Positions 7,242 through 15,994 of a DNA stretch of 64,000 nt are shown piece after piece. Position numbers and translations under genes: made by a program. Numbering within the stretch: the first letter of the stretch is position 1; every line of letters begins with the position of its first letter. The notes under the pieces are model-generated. The model was not told the origin of the DNA, searched no databases, and saw only the letters and a list, made by a program, of their open reading frames with translations. Source of the stretch: Oscillospiraceae bacterium (lineage in GTDB: Bacteria; Bacillota; Clostridia; Oscillospirales; Ruminococcaceae); contig JAFQBH010000024.1 in assembly GCA_017399765.1 (NCBI GenBank), forward strand, positions 62,001-126,000, in the 5' to 3' direction.

Positions 7242-7386
7242 CCTCCCTTGCCTAAAGGGAGGGGGACCGTTGCCGTATGGCACGGTGGAGGGATTCTCTT
7301 ACCGGAAAACAGTCCTTTTGTATCGGGCGGATTTTTAAGAATCCCCCAGTCAGCTTCGCTGACAGCCCCCTTTAGGCAAGGGGGCC
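7242..7386. repeat. Foldback intergenic repeat, copy 2 (complete)
   Basis: About 145 bases with nearly complementary ends: CCCTTGCCTAAAGGG on the left and CCCTTTAGGCAAGGG on the right. Inside are hairpins ACCGTTGCCGTATGGCACGGT and GTCAGCTTCGCTGAC, and an inner stem GAGGGATTCT/AGAATCCCCC. The whole can fold into one branched structure. The copy at 35677-35808 shares the blocks GGGAGGGGGACCGTTG, CACGGTGGAGGGATTC and AGAATCCCCCAGTCA. It sits inside the pheS-pheT operon without interrupting a gene. Confidence 0.85.
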
Positions 7387-7411
7387 TAATAAATGTAAAG
7401 AAGGTTAAACA

Positions 7412-9793
7412 ATGGATTTATCTCTCAGATGGCTTGCGGACTATGTTGAAACCGGCGTCACCCCCAAACAGTTCTGTGACGCAATGACAATGTCCGGCTC
7501 CAAAGTCGAATGCTATAATGAAGAAGCCGACTATATTTCCAACGTTGTTGTCGGTAAAATTCTTAAAATTGAAAAACATCCCGATGCCGATAAACTCCAG
7601 ATCTGCCAGATCGATATCGGCCGCGAAGAACCCGTTCAGATCGTAACCGCCGCACAGAACGTTTACGAAGGAATGATGGTTCCCGCCGCTCTCGATAACT
7701 CCACCCTTGCGGGCGGCGTTAAAATCAAAAAAGGAAAACTCCGCGGCGTTCCTTCCAACGGAATGATGTGCTCCGTTTCCGAACTCGGCGTAACCGTTCA
7801 CGATTTCCCCTATGCAATCGAAGACGGCATTATGGATATCAAGGAAGACTGCAAACCCGGCGACGATATCAGAACCGCTCTCGGTCTTAACGACGTTTGC
7901 GTTGAATTTGAAATCACTTCCAACCGCCCCGACTGCCTTTCCGTTCTCGGTCTTGCAAGAGAAGCTGCCGCAACTTTCGGCAAAGAGCTTCATCTTCCCG
8001 AAGTTAAAATTGAAAACGAAACCGGCGACATCAATGAACTTCTCTCCGTTGAAGTTAAGAACCCCACCCTTTGCCGCCGTTACGTTGCAAGAATGATCAA
8101 AAACATCAAGGTTGCTCCCTCCCCCAGATGGATGAGAGAAAGGCTTCGCGCAAGCGGCGTTCGCCCCATCAACAACCTTGTTGATATCACAAACTACGTA
8201 ATGCTTGAATACGGCCAGCCCATGCACGCTTTCGACTATAAATATCTTGCAGGCAACAAAATTGTTGTACGAAACGCAGAAGAAGGCGAAAGCATCACCA
8301 CCCTTGACGGCGTTGAAAGAAAACTTTCCCCCGAAATGCTCTGCATCTGCGACGCTGAAAAACCCTCCTGCGTAGCAGGCGTTATGGGCGGCGAATACAG
8401 CGGTATCCAGGACGACACCAACATGGTTGTTTTTGAATCCGCTTCCTTCCTTGGTTCTTCCGTAAGAACCACCGCAAAAAAACTCGGCATGAGAACCGAA
8501 TCTTCCGGCCGTTTTGAGAAAAACCTTGATTCCAGAATGTGCATGGAAGCAGTCAACCGCGCCTGCCAGCTTGTTGAAATGCTCGGCGCAGGCGAAGTTA
8601 TCGGCGGATATATCGATATCGATAACGAAGGCGACGAACCTTATACCGTTGAATTCTGCCCCGAATGGACCAACAAATTCCTCGGAATCGATCTTCCCGC
8701 AGAAAAAATGGTCGAGATTCTTGAAAAAATTGGCTATAAAGTTGAAAACGGAGTTATCACCGTTCCTTCCTTCCGTGCAGGAGATACCCGCCACAAAGCC
8801 GACATCGCCGAAGAAATCGCAAGATTCTACGGTTATGACGTAATCCCTAACACTGCTGTTCAGGGCGCTTCCCAGGGTGCTCTTACCCTTCGCCAGCAGT
8901 TCGAGAAAAAACTTTCCCGCCTTCTTATGGCAAACGGCTGCTATGAGGTTCAGACCTATTCCTTCATCAGCCCCAAATATTACGACAAAATCGGTCTTCC
9001 GGAAGATTCCGATCTTCGCAGAAGCGTTGTTATCACCAACCCCCTCGGCGAAGATACTTCCGTTATGAGAACCACCTGCGTTCCCTCCATGCTCGAAGTT
9101 GTTGCAAGAAACTATAACAACCGCAACGTTGCCGGTCGTTTCTTCGAACTCGGCACCATCTATCTTCCCGCAGAATCCGCAGACATTCTTCCGGAAGAAA
9201 GAGGCGTTGCAGTAATCGGTTCCTACGGCGAAAAAGAAGATTTCTTCGCAATGAAGGGAATTATCCTCGAAGCTCTCGACAAACTCGGAGTTTACGGTGT
9301 TGAATTCACCGCAAACAAAGAGAACCCCACCTTCCACCGCGGAAGATGCGCTGATATCTCTATCGGCGAAAAGAAAATCGGCGAAATCGGCGAAATTGCT
9401 CCGGCTGTTCTCGATAACTACGGAATCGGAACCCGCGCTTACGTTGCAACTCTTGATATCGCTGATATCTTCGACGCAAGAATCGTTGAAAAGAAATTCA
9501 AACCCACTCCCAAGTTCCCTGCTTCCACCCGCGACCTTGCCATCATCTGTGATGATGAACTTCCCGCAGCATCTCTTGAAAAAGCGATTCGCGCCGGCGC
9601 AGGAAAACTTCTTGAAAAAGTTGAACTTTTCGACGTTTACAAAGGTTCTTCCATTGCCGAAGGCAAAAAGAGCGTTGCTTACACCATGACCCTTCGTGCG
9701 GCAGACCGCACTCTTACCGTTGAGGAATGCGACAGAGCCGTTAACAAGGTTCTTAAAGAACTCGCAAACATCGGCGCTGAACTCAGAAGCTGA
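7412..9793 (+). CDS. pheT: Phenylalanine-tRNA ligase beta subunit
   Basis: PheT is the large subunit of phenylalanyl-tRNA synthetase, carrying tRNA-binding and editing functions. The 793-residue product matches the family. Domains in order: an EMAP/tRNA-binding domain (VGKILKIEKHPDADKLQICQ, about residues 45-64), the B3/B4 editing domain (RPDCLSVLGLAREAA; ARMIKNIKVAPSP onward to about 400), the B5 domain (about 405-475), the degenerate catalytic core, and the C-terminal ferredoxin-fold anticodon domain (KFPASTRDLAIICDDELP near residue 705). The ATG at 7412 follows AAGAAGG. A strong terminator closes the operon. Confidence 0.97.
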   Translation: MDLSLRWLADYVETGVTPKQFCDAMTMSGSKVECYNEEADYISNVVVGKILKIEKHPDADKLQICQIDIGREEPVQIVTAAQNVYEGMMVPAALDNSTLAGGVKIKKGKLRGVPSNGMMCSVSELGVTVHDFPYAIEDGIMDIKEDCKPGDDIRTALGLNDVCVEFEITSNRPDCLSVLGLAREAAATFGKELHLPEVKIENETGDINELLSVEVKNPTLCRRYVARMIKNIKVAPSPRWMRERLRASGVRPINNLVDITNYVMLEYGQPMHAFDYKYLAGNKIVVRNAEEGESITTLDGVERKLSPEMLCICDAEKPSCVAGVMGGEYSGIQDDTNMVVFESASFLGSSVRTTAKKLGMRTESSGRFEKNLDSRMCMEAVNRACQLVEMLGAGEVIGGYIDIDNEGDEPYTVEFCPEWTNKFLGIDLPAEKMVEILEKIGYKVENGVITVPSFRAGDTRHKADIAEEIARFYGYDVIPNTAVQGASQGALTLRQQFEKKLSRLLMANGCYEVQTYSFISPKYYDKIGLPEDSDLRRSVVITNPLGEDTSVMRTTCVPSMLEVVARNYNNRNVAGRFFELGTIYLPAESADILPEERGVAVIGSYGEKEDFFAMKGIILEALDKLGVYGVEFTANKENPTFHRGRCADISIGEKKIGEIGEIAPAVLDNYGIGTRAYVATLDIADIFDARIVEKKFKPTPKFPASTRDLAIICDDELPAASLEKAIRAGAGKLLEKVELFDVYKGSSIAEGKKSVAYTMTLRAADRTLTVEECDRAVNKVLKELANIGAELRS

Positions 9794-9798
9794 TAAAA

Positions 9799-9828
9799 CA
9801 AAAGGCGGAGCTTTGCTCCGCCTTTTTT
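9799..9828 (+). terminator. Terminator of the pheS-orf-pheT operon
   Basis: Stem AAAGGCGGAGC/GCTCCGCCTTT with a 3-base loop followed by a T run, starting 5 bases after the pheT stop. Confidence 0.9.
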
Positions 9829-9861
9829 GCATAATCTTTTACCGAAAGGAGATTTTTATTT

Positions 9862-10371
9862 ATGGAAGCTATGGAAAACCTTCTCACCAGAAGAAGCTGC
9901 AGAAATTATACCGAAAAACAGGTTCCGGACGAACTTCTCGATAAGGTTCTTGAAGCCGGAACTTTTGCCGCAAGCGGAATGAACCGCCAGAGCACCTATC
10001 TTGTTGCGGTCCGCGATAAGGAAACCCGCGACCTTCTTTCAAAAATCAACGGCGAAGTTATCGGCAGAGAGGGCGACCCTTTTTATGGCGCGCCCTGCGT
10101 AATTGTTGTTCTTGCCGCACCGGACCCGACCTATCTTGAGGACGGCAGCCTTGTTATGGGAAATCTTATGAACGCCGCTCATGCCCTTGGTCTTGGTTCC
10201 TGCTGGATCCACAGAGCAAAACAGACCTTTGAACTTCCGGTCGGAAAAGAACTTCTTAAAAAGTGGGGTCTTCCGGAAAACCTTATCGGAATCGGAAACT
10301 GCATTCTCGGTTTTGAAGCGGAAGCGCCCGCGGAAAAACCCAGAAAAGAAGGAAGAATCATCAAAGTTTAA
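9862..10371 (+). CDS. Nitroreductase family oxidoreductase
   Basis: A 169-residue FMN-dependent nitroreductase-fold protein. It carries the N-terminal signature ENLLTRRSCRNYTEKQVPDE (flavin phosphate-binding RRSCR), the SGMNRQ segment near residue 40, and the C-terminal GLGSCWIHRA. Family members reduce nitro compounds, quinones or related substrates with NAD(P)H; the natural substrate cannot be told from sequence. Length is typical of the short, ferredoxin-less class. The ATG at 9862 follows AAAGGAGA; a second in-frame ATG three codons later (9871) is less well spaced. It stands alone between the pheT terminator and a foldback repeat. Confidence 0.92.
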   Translation: MEAMENLLTRRSCRNYTEKQVPDELLDKVLEAGTFAASGMNRQSTYLVAVRDKETRDLLSKINGEVIGREGDPFYGAPCVIVVLAAPDPTYLEDGSLVMGNLMNAAHALGLGSCWIHRAKQTFELPVGKELLKKWGLPENLIGIGNCILGFEAEAPAEKPRKEGRIIKV

Positions 10372-10372
10372 C

Positions 10373-10515
10373 TGCTCCTCGGAGGAGGAGCTGTCACCGA
10401 AGGTGACTGAGGGGGGATATCCCTGATAAATTGTGATGAGCGCTCCGCGTTACCTGATAATCCCTCATCCGTCATTTGCTTTGCAAATGCCACCTTCCCC
10501 TCCGGGAAGGCTTAA
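10373..10515. repeat. Foldback intergenic repeat, copy 3 (variant ends)
   Basis: About 140 bases with the same plan as the other copies: a self-complementary left end CTCCTCGGAGGAG, hairpin GTCACCGAAGGTGAC, then GAGGGGGGATATCCCTGAT, and on the right TAATCCCTCATCCGTCATTTG with hairpin CATTTGCTTTGCAAATG and right end CTTCCCCTCCGGGAAG. The internal ATTTGC(T)TTGCAAATG hairpin is also present in the copy at 35677-35808. It fills the space between the nitroreductase gene and the terminator before the amidohydrolase gene. Confidence 0.75.
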
Positions 10516-10549
10516 GAAAAAATCCCTGTCTTCCGGCAGGGATTTTTTT
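10516..10549. terminator. Bidirectional terminator
   Basis: ATCCCTG/CAGGGAT stem with flanking A6 and T7 runs; serves the convergent nitroreductase and amidohydrolase genes. Confidence 0.85.
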
Positions 10550-10551
10550 GT

Positions 10552-12096
10552 TCAGTTAAAAATTCCGCGAAGAACCTGTTTTATCGGGTTTTCGGAAAGG
10601 GATTTATAATTTTCACCCCGGAGAAGAAGTTTTTCAACCTCTATGGTATTCAGCTTTTCCGGTTCTGTTTCAAAAGGATTTTTTGAAAGGATAACCATAT
10701 CGGCGATTTTTCCGGCTTCAAGGCTTCCGCGTTCCTTTTCATCAAAAGTCTGGCGGTAACCGTCGATTGTGCACATACGGAGAGCTTTCTGTACCGGAAG
10801 GGATTCCTCACCGTTGTTGCAGATTTTATAGATCCAGTTAATGGGATCAGGGTCGGTGCAGGGACCGTCGGAACCGACGCTCATGGCGATGTTATGATCT
10901 GCATAGGTTTTGAAAGGGTTGAGTTTCTTTGCCCTTTCGCCGAGAATTCTTTCAAGATAATCGTTCGGTTCCTGGGGCCAATCGATAAACGCGCTCTGTA
11001 TTGCAAGACCGATTTTATATTCTTCGCAGATGCGGATTCCTTCCTCTGTCGGAAGGCAGGCGTGGATTATGGTATGGCGGTGGTCCTCCCTCGGGAAATC
11101 ATCAAGAGCGGCTTTAAGCGCCTTTGTTGCCTGGTCAAAAGCGGCATCGCCGATGGCATGCATTTCTATCTGGAGTCCGGCGCGGTTTGCTTTTTTGCAG
11201 AAATCCGCAACTTTTTCATCGGAATAATAAATAACTCCCTTGTTTTCGGTTCCTTCATAAGGCAAAAGCATTCCCGCATCTTCGGAACCGAAGCAGCCGT
11301 CGAGAGCCGTTGCAAAACAGCCGCCGATTCGCGGAAGCTTCAGCTTTTTAACCTTGTTTACGTCCATTGTCTGGAAGAAAACCCTAAGCTGAAGACCGTT
11401 TTCAAGACCTTTTCCGAACCAGTTTTCCATGGAAACATCCATATCAAGCGGAAAGCCGACTCCGCTTACGGTATGTATCATTCCGATTCCTTTTGAAGCC
11501 ATGTGGTCCGCAGCTTTCTGCATATTTTTGAGAAGTTTCGGAATCGAAACGGAATTTGTAACGTAATCGGAAACGGCAAAAAACGCTTCCTGGTTCATTT
11601 CGCCGGTTTCTTCGTGGTAACCGCGGAGATTTTTTGCTTTTTCACGGATTTTTTCAAGAAGTTTTGTGTTGACAACACAGGTATGTCCGTCATATTTTAC
11701 CATGAAAAGCGGTTTTTCCGGACAGACTTCGTCAAGCTGTTTTCTGGTGACAAAATGTTTTTCCTCGACAGAATGGGGCGAAGCGCCGAAGGCGATTATC
11801 ATTTTATCCTCGCATTTTTTTACAAATTCCCGAATGTTTTCGAGAATTTCGGTGTTGCTTTTCGCGTCCGCAACGTTGAGCCCCGCAAGGAAGGTTGCGT
11901 AACTTGCAAAATGGATGTGGCTGTCCACAAAGGAAGGAACAAGCGCCCTTTCGCCGAGTTCGATTTTTTCGGCGTTTTTATATTCTTCCGGAAGTTCGTT
12001 TCCGACATATACTATTTTTCCGCCTTCCTCAGCAAGATAGCGGAAAACCTCGTCCTTTTCGTTGCAGCTTAAAACCGCGCCTTCATAAACTTTCAT
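10552..12096 (-). CDS. YtcJ-like amidohydrolase
   Basis: A 514-residue metal-dependent hydrolase of the amidohydrolase_3 (YtcJ) group. The N-terminal beta domain precedes the metal-binding VPSFVDSHIHFASYATF (HxH near residue 60); later ligands appear in QIEMHAIGDAAFDQ (about residue 318) and in the aspartate of MSVGSDGPCTDPDPI (about 430). The C-terminal segment GSLEAGKIADMVILSKNPF is the typical return to the beta domain. Substrates of this group are largely unknown (formamides, exoenzyme-like amides). The ATG at 12096 follows GAGG. Monocistronic between two terminators. Confidence 0.92.
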   Translation of the reverse strand: MKVYEGAVLSCNEKDEVFRYLAEEGGKIVYVGNELPEEYKNAEKIELGERALVPSFVDSHIHFASYATFLAGLNVADAKSNTEILENIREFVKKCEDKMIIAFGASPHSVEEKHFVTRKQLDEVCPEKPLFMVKYDGHTCVVNTKLLEKIREKAKNLRGYHEETGEMNQEAFFAVSDYVTNSVSIPKLLKNMQKAADHMASKGIGMIHTVSGVGFPLDMDVSMENWFGKGLENGLQLRVFFQTMDVNKVKKLKLPRIGGCFATALDGCFGSEDAGMLLPYEGTENKGVIYYSDEKVADFCKKANRAGLQIEMHAIGDAAFDQATKALKAALDDFPREDHRHTIIHACLPTEEGIRICEEYKIGLAIQSAFIDWPQEPNDYLERILGERAKKLNPFKTYADHNIAMSVGSDGPCTDPDPINWIYKICNNGEESLPVQKALRMCTIDGYRQTFDEKERGSLEAGKIADMVILSKNPFETEPEKLNTIEVEKLLLRGENYKSLSENPIKQVLRGIFN

Positions 12097-12138
12097 AACC
12101 GCGCCTCTTTTCTTAATTTATAAATACATTATAACAAA

Positions 12139-12176
12139 AAAGCCGGAACAAAAAAAGCTGTTCCGGCTTTTATTTT
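12139..12176 (-). terminator. Terminator after the lipoprotein gene
   Basis: Stem AGCCGGAACA/TGTTCCGGCT with A runs on the left and T runs on the right; ends the minus-strand operon that closes with the repeat lipoprotein. Confidence 0.85.
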
Positions 12177-12177
12177 T

Positions 12178-13170
12178 TTATGTTCTTGACCAATCGTCAA
12201 CGGGGATTATCTCTCCGCCTTTTTCCAAAAATACTTCAAGCTGTTCCTTCGGAATATTCGTTTTGAGAAGAGAAAGTTTTTCCATATCAATGGGTTCAGT
12301 TCTGAAAACTATGGATTCATCCTGAAAAACATCAACGGTGAGGAAAAGTTTTTTCAGGTTCGGACATTTTTCGATTATTTCGGCATTGGTAATGCCGCGG
12401 TCATTAAGATGAAGTTCCGTAACGCTTTCGGAACCGGAAAAACTGTCAAGAGCATTCTGGGTTACATAAGGACCTATTGAAAGAATTTCCATCGAAAGTT
12501 TTTCGGACCCGGAAAAATCACATTCATCGCTGTGGACAGAAAGGCGCTTAAGGCTCTTCAGATTTTCAAGGTCTCCGATATTCGTTTTTCCGCCGATGAG
12601 ATAAAGTTTTTCAATTTCGCCTATATCCGCAATTTTTGAAAGGTCTATGTCACCCGGAACCGTAAGACTTTTTATATTTTCCGCTCCGGCAAGAGCCGAA
12701 ATATCCGGTGCATACTGAATATAGAGAGTTTCGGGGCCTTTTCCAAGGTTTACATCATGCGCTTCAGCCATGATCTGAATATTTTCCATGCCTTCCGCGG
12801 CGGAAGCATTTATATGTTCCGCTTCCGTACCCAGAATATTATAGTTCTGCGCGTTTGGAAGATTCGGCAAAACAAGTTTTTCGGTATTGGTGTTAAGAAC
12901 AACGTCAAAATTTATGATATATCCGCAACCGGAAAGTCCGGAAAGGTCAATCGTTGCTCCTTCGGAAAGACTTGGAGTGTTGATTGTTATATAGCCTTCG
13001 CCGTCATCTTCAAGGCGGGTTTTTGCCGGCACAAAAACTTCGTAATCTTTTCCATCTATATTCCATATCACTTTTTCGGAAGCGGGAGCTTTTTCAGGAA
13101 CTTCCTCCCTTCCGCAGGCACAAAACAGAACAAGAATTAAAAGGGCAAAAATCAAAAGAAACTTTTTCAT
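12178..13170 (-). CDS. Leucine-rich-repeat-like lipoprotein
   Basis: A 330-residue lipoprotein: signal MKKFLLIFALLILVLFCACG with the lipobox FCAC and acylated cysteine near residue 19. The mature part shows irregular 20-23 residue repeats of the type ENIKSLTVPGDIDLSKIADIG / ENLKSLKRLSVHS / ESVTELHLNDRGIT / PNLKKLFLTVDVF, resembling leucine-rich repeats of bacterial surface proteins. It is probably exposed on the outer face of the membrane; ligand unknown. AAGGAGGATTAAAATG gives a good start. It follows ecsC-like by 11 bases and is the last gene of this minus-strand run. Confidence 0.8.
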   Translation of the reverse strand: MKKFLLIFALLILVLFCACGREEVPEKAPASEKVIWNIDGKDYEVFVPAKTRLEDDGEGYITINTPSLSEGATIDLSGLSGCGYIINFDVVLNTNTEKLVLPNLPNAQNYNILGTEAEHINASAAEGMENIQIMAEAHDVNLGKGPETLYIQYAPDISALAGAENIKSLTVPGDIDLSKIADIGEIEKLYLIGGKTNIGDLENLKSLKRLSVHSDECDFSGSEKLSMEILSIGPYVTQNALDSFSGSESVTELHLNDRGITNAEIIEKCPNLKKLFLTVDVFQDESIVFRTEPIDMEKLSLLKTNIPKEQLEVFLEKGGEIIPVDDWSRT

Positions 13171-13181
13171 TTTAATCCTCC

Positions 13182-13970
13182 TTATTTTTTCATTTTAAGA
13201 AGCATTCTTTTTCTGTATTTCATATTTGCGAATTCGTTTATCCGTTTCATATAAACCGCATCGTAAAATCCGCCCACAGCTCCGATTATCGGGATTCCCT
13301 GGACAAATTTCATATAGAGAAGTTCTTTTGAAAGATTAGACGCGGCGGATTTTATTGCTTCGCTTTGGTCATAACCTTCCGGAAGTTTTCCGGTTTTTAT
13401 GAAAAATTCGATTTTTTCGTTGGTTTCTTCAATATTTTCGCCATAGGAAACCGCACCTTCGATTACCCAAAGTATAAAAGCGCGTTCTTTTTCCGAATCG
13501 TAATCAAAACCATAGTCAAGCGCGATTTCATAAACGCTTTTTAAAAGCAAGGCGGTGAAAACCGGAATATCCGGAATTCCGACCCCGAGGATTCCCATTC
13601 CGATTCCCGCTGCGCCGGAAAAGAGAAGATTTTTGTTCCCTGCGGCTCTTGCTTTTTTTGAAAAGGCGCGAAGAGTTTTCTTGCTTTCAAGAACGCCGTT
13701 GCGGTAATCGTTTTCATAAAAATCTATCTCAAGGCCTTCGCGGTTATACGTTTTTTCAATTACCTTTGTTCCTTTTTCAAAAATAAGTCCGAAGGCTTTT
13801 GCGAAGGCGGAATCCAGCGTTCCCTGAAGTTTTTTCGGAACAAATTTTTCAAGCTTTCGGTTGATAAAGCTTTCTTTTTTGTTTTTACGCAATTCAAGGA
13901 AGCGGCGCTCCCTTTTTAAAAGCGCCGCCAGTTCTTTTTCATATGGAGTTTTCCGCTTAAAGAAAAGCAT
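13182..13970 (-). CDS. EcsC family protein
   Basis: A 262-residue protein of the EcsC family. Typical features are a basic N-terminus, the glycine-rich hydrophobic stretch FSGAAGIGMGILGVGIPDIPVFTALLLKSVYEIA (about residues 119-152) and the C-terminal VQGIPIIGAVGGFYDAVYMKRI. In Bacillus the name comes from the ecsABC locus, but the molecular role of EcsC is not defined. The start is the ATG at 13970; its GGAGG lies inside the last codons of the preceding lipoprotein gene, so translation is likely coupled. Confidence 0.88.
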   Translation of the reverse strand: MLFFKRKTPYEKELAALLKRERRFLELRKNKKESFINRKLEKFVPKKLQGTLDSAFAKAFGLIFEKGTKVIEKTYNREGLEIDFYENDYRNGVLESKKTLRAFSKKARAAGNKNLLFSGAAGIGMGILGVGIPDIPVFTALLLKSVYEIALDYGFDYDSEKERAFILWVIEGAVSYGENIEETNEKIEFFIKTGKLPEGYDQSEAIKSAASNLSKELLYMKFVQGIPIIGAVGGFYDAVYMKRINEFANMKYRKRMLLKMKK

Positions 13971-13976
13971 CAAAAA

Positions 13977-14777
13977 TCAGCCTCCGTAAACTTCCTTCGA
14001 AGCCTGTTCAATGTCCGTAAGTCCGCCGGAAATATTTTTGAGAACCGGGTCGCCGTAATAGGTCAAAGTTCCGACTCCATCGATATCCGCAAGAAGTTCA
14101 TCCGTTACGGAAAGCTCGGAGGTTCCGGCTCCGCTTATTTTAACCTCGGCTTTTTTGCAGACAAGGCTTTTTGCGTCAATTGAACCGGCGCCCGCAAGTT
14201 CGAGTTCAAGAACTTCCGCCTTTCCGGCAAGATCCATTGAAGCCGCGCCCGCAACGTCAATTTCCACATGATCTGCGACGATGTTATAAACATAAAGGGA
14301 AGCGCCGCCTTTTATATCAAGGTCGATTTTTCGGGAAGCTTCGGCGTTCATTTCAATTTCAATTCCGCCGGAAATTTCGATTTCCTCAATGTTCGCAAAA
14401 ATTGTTACTTCGAATTTTTCCACTGAAAAATTAGTCTGTTTCGGAACGGAAATTTCGATTTCGCCTTCCTTGAAGTAAACGCGGAAACCGTAGTCTTCCA
14501 TATCGGAAGGATAGGTCGCTTCGACCCTTGTTTCTTCGGAAGGAACGATATAAATTTTAGCGTTTTTTGTGTTGGTAAAACTTATATTTTCAAAATCCAG
14601 CTTTGTTGCGGTAAAACCGTCCGCAGGGAGGAACGCATTTGATTTGAGTGTTCCTGTGAGTGCGGTCGGCTTTACTGCATCAACAACATTGTTGATGCCG
14701 CTTATATCAAAAGAACAGCCAACGAGCAAAAAAACGCATAAAATAAACAAAAATCCGGTTTTGAATATCTTTTTCAA
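13977..14777 (-). CDS. GIN-domain (DUF2807-like) lipoprotein
   Basis: A 266-residue lipoprotein with the signal MKKIFKTGFLFILCVFLLVGC (lipobox LVGC). The mature part has repeated short beta strands (EIEISGGIEIEMNAEA, KIDLDIKGGASLYVYN, HVEIDVAGAASMDLAGKA, EVLELELAGAGSIDAKS, KAEVKISGAGTSELSV), typical of the putative auto-transporter adhesin head GIN domain (DUF2807). I place the start at TTG 14777, 8 bases after AGGAG; the in-frame ATG at 14795 lies upstream of that ribosome site and would precede the two lysines of a normal signal peptide with an acidic MIGDDL. Follows deoB by 41 bases. Confidence 0.82.
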   Translation of the reverse strand: MKKIFKTGFLFILCVFLLVGCSFDISGINNVVDAVKPTALTGTLKSNAFLPADGFTATKLDFENISFTNTKNAKIYIVPSEETRVEATYPSDMEDYGFRVYFKEGEIEISVPKQTNFSVEKFEVTIFANIEEIEISGGIEIEMNAEASRKIDLDIKGGASLYVYNIVADHVEIDVAGAASMDLAGKAEVLELELAGAGSIDAKSLVCKKAEVKISGAGTSELSVTDELLADIDGVGTLTYYGDPVLKNISGGLTDIEQASKEVYGG

Positions 14778-14818
14778 AAGGTCGTCTCCTATCATTTATA
14801 TAATTTTAAGTATTATAA

Positions 14819-15994
14819 TCAAGCTTTAATTTCTTTCCAGAAGCTTTCGCCGGCGGTTTCGGAATCGTTTATTCCGAACATTTCAAGGATGGTTTTGGAC
14901 TGATCCGCATAGCATTTTCTGGTTCCGAGGTCGGTTCCGGCTTTGATTCCCTTTCCGTAAACAAGAAGCGGAATATATTCGCGGGAATGGTCGGTGGAGG
15001 GAGTTGACGGGTCACAGCCGTGGTCGGCAGTTATCATAAGAACGTCGTCATCGTTCATTTTTGCCATAAAGCCGCCGAGCCATTCGTCAAATTCAGAAAG
15101 GGCGTTGGCATAGCCTTCTGCATCGTTTCTGTGACCATAGACCATATCGAAATCGACAAGATTTATGAAGCAAAGACCTTCGAAATCCTTTTCAAAAAGT
15201 TCGTCGGTTTTTTCCATTCCGATTTTGTTCGGGCCGGTGCGGTAAGTTTTGGAAACGCCTTTTCCCGCGAAGATATCATAAATTTTTCCGACGCCGATTG
15301 TCGCAAAACCGTTTTTCATAAGTACATCAAGAGCGGTATCTTTCGGCGGAACAAGGGAAAAATCGTGACGGCCGGAAGTGCGGTAAAAATCCGGATAAGT
15401 TCCCGCAAAAGGTCTTGCAATAACACGGCCGACGCCATGTTTTCCTTGGAGAAATGCTCTGGATTTTTCACAGATATCATAAAGTTTTTCAAGGGGAATA
15501 ACTTCCTCGTGGGCGGCAACCTGGAAAACGCTGTCCGCGGAAGTGTAAACAATGGGTTTTCCGGTTTCAACATGTTCTTTTCCGTAATCCATTATAAGCT
15601 GGGTTCCGCTGTAAGGTTTGTTGCAAAGAACGTCAAGACCTGTTGCTTCTTTGAACATATCAATAACTTCCTGCGGAAAGCCTTCCGGATAGGTCGGAAA
15701 AGCCTGTTCGGAAACAAGTCCCGCAAGCTCCCAGTGTCCGGTGGTGGTGTCTTTTCCCTTGCTTACTTCGTTAAGGCGGCAAAAAGCGCCGAGAGGTTTT
15801 TCCGCTTTTTCAATACAGTCAACGCCTTCGATGTTTCCGAGGCCGAGTTTTATCATATTCGGAACGTTAAGTTTTCCGCTTTCGGCGCAGGCTTTAAGCG
15901 TGTTGCTTCCAACGTCGCCGAAATCCGCCGCATCCGGAAGTTCGCCTACTCCGAATGAATCAAGTACAATCCAAAAAACGCGTTTTGTTTTCAT
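14819..15994 (-). CDS. deoB: Phosphopentomutase
   Basis: DeoB interconverts ribose-1-phosphate (or deoxyribose-1-phosphate) and the 5-phosphates, linking nucleoside breakdown to the pentose phosphate route; it fits with uridine phosphorylase encoded at 30.1 kb. The 391-residue protein belongs to the alkaline phosphatase superfamily. It shows VFWIVLDSFGVGELPDA (metal Asp near residue 12), GKDTTTGHWELAG with the catalytic Thr near residue 88, and the metal-binding VLMITADHGCDPSTPSTDHSRE near residue 320. The ATG overlaps the stop of the upstream permease gene (TAATG), so the two are coupled. Confidence 0.97.
   Translation of the reverse strand: MKTKRVFWIVLDSFGVGELPDAADFGDVGSNTLKACAESGKLNVPNMIKLGLGNIEGVDCIEKAEKPLGAFCRLNEVSKGKDTTTGHWELAGLVSEQAFPTYPEGFPQEVIDMFKEATGLDVLCNKPYSGTQLIMDYGKEHVETGKPIVYTSADSVFQVAAHEEVIPLEKLYDICEKSRAFLQGKHGVGRVIARPFAGTYPDFYRTSGRHDFSLVPPKDTALDVLMKNGFATIGVGKIYDIFAGKGVSKTYRTGPNKIGMEKTDELFEKDFEGLCFINLVDFDMVYGHRNDAEGYANALSEFDEWLGGFMAKMNDDDVLMITADHGCDPSTPSTDHSREYIPLLVYGKGIKAGTDLGTRKCYADQSKTILEMFGINDSETAGESFWKEIKA

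Noticed and set aside
7418-9832. An 804-codon open frame on the minus strand opposite pheT
   Set aside because: pheT is certain on the plus strand. The antisense frame stays open because strong use of CTT, GTT and GAA leaves few antisense stops; similar long antisense frames oppose murD, recG, clp and others.
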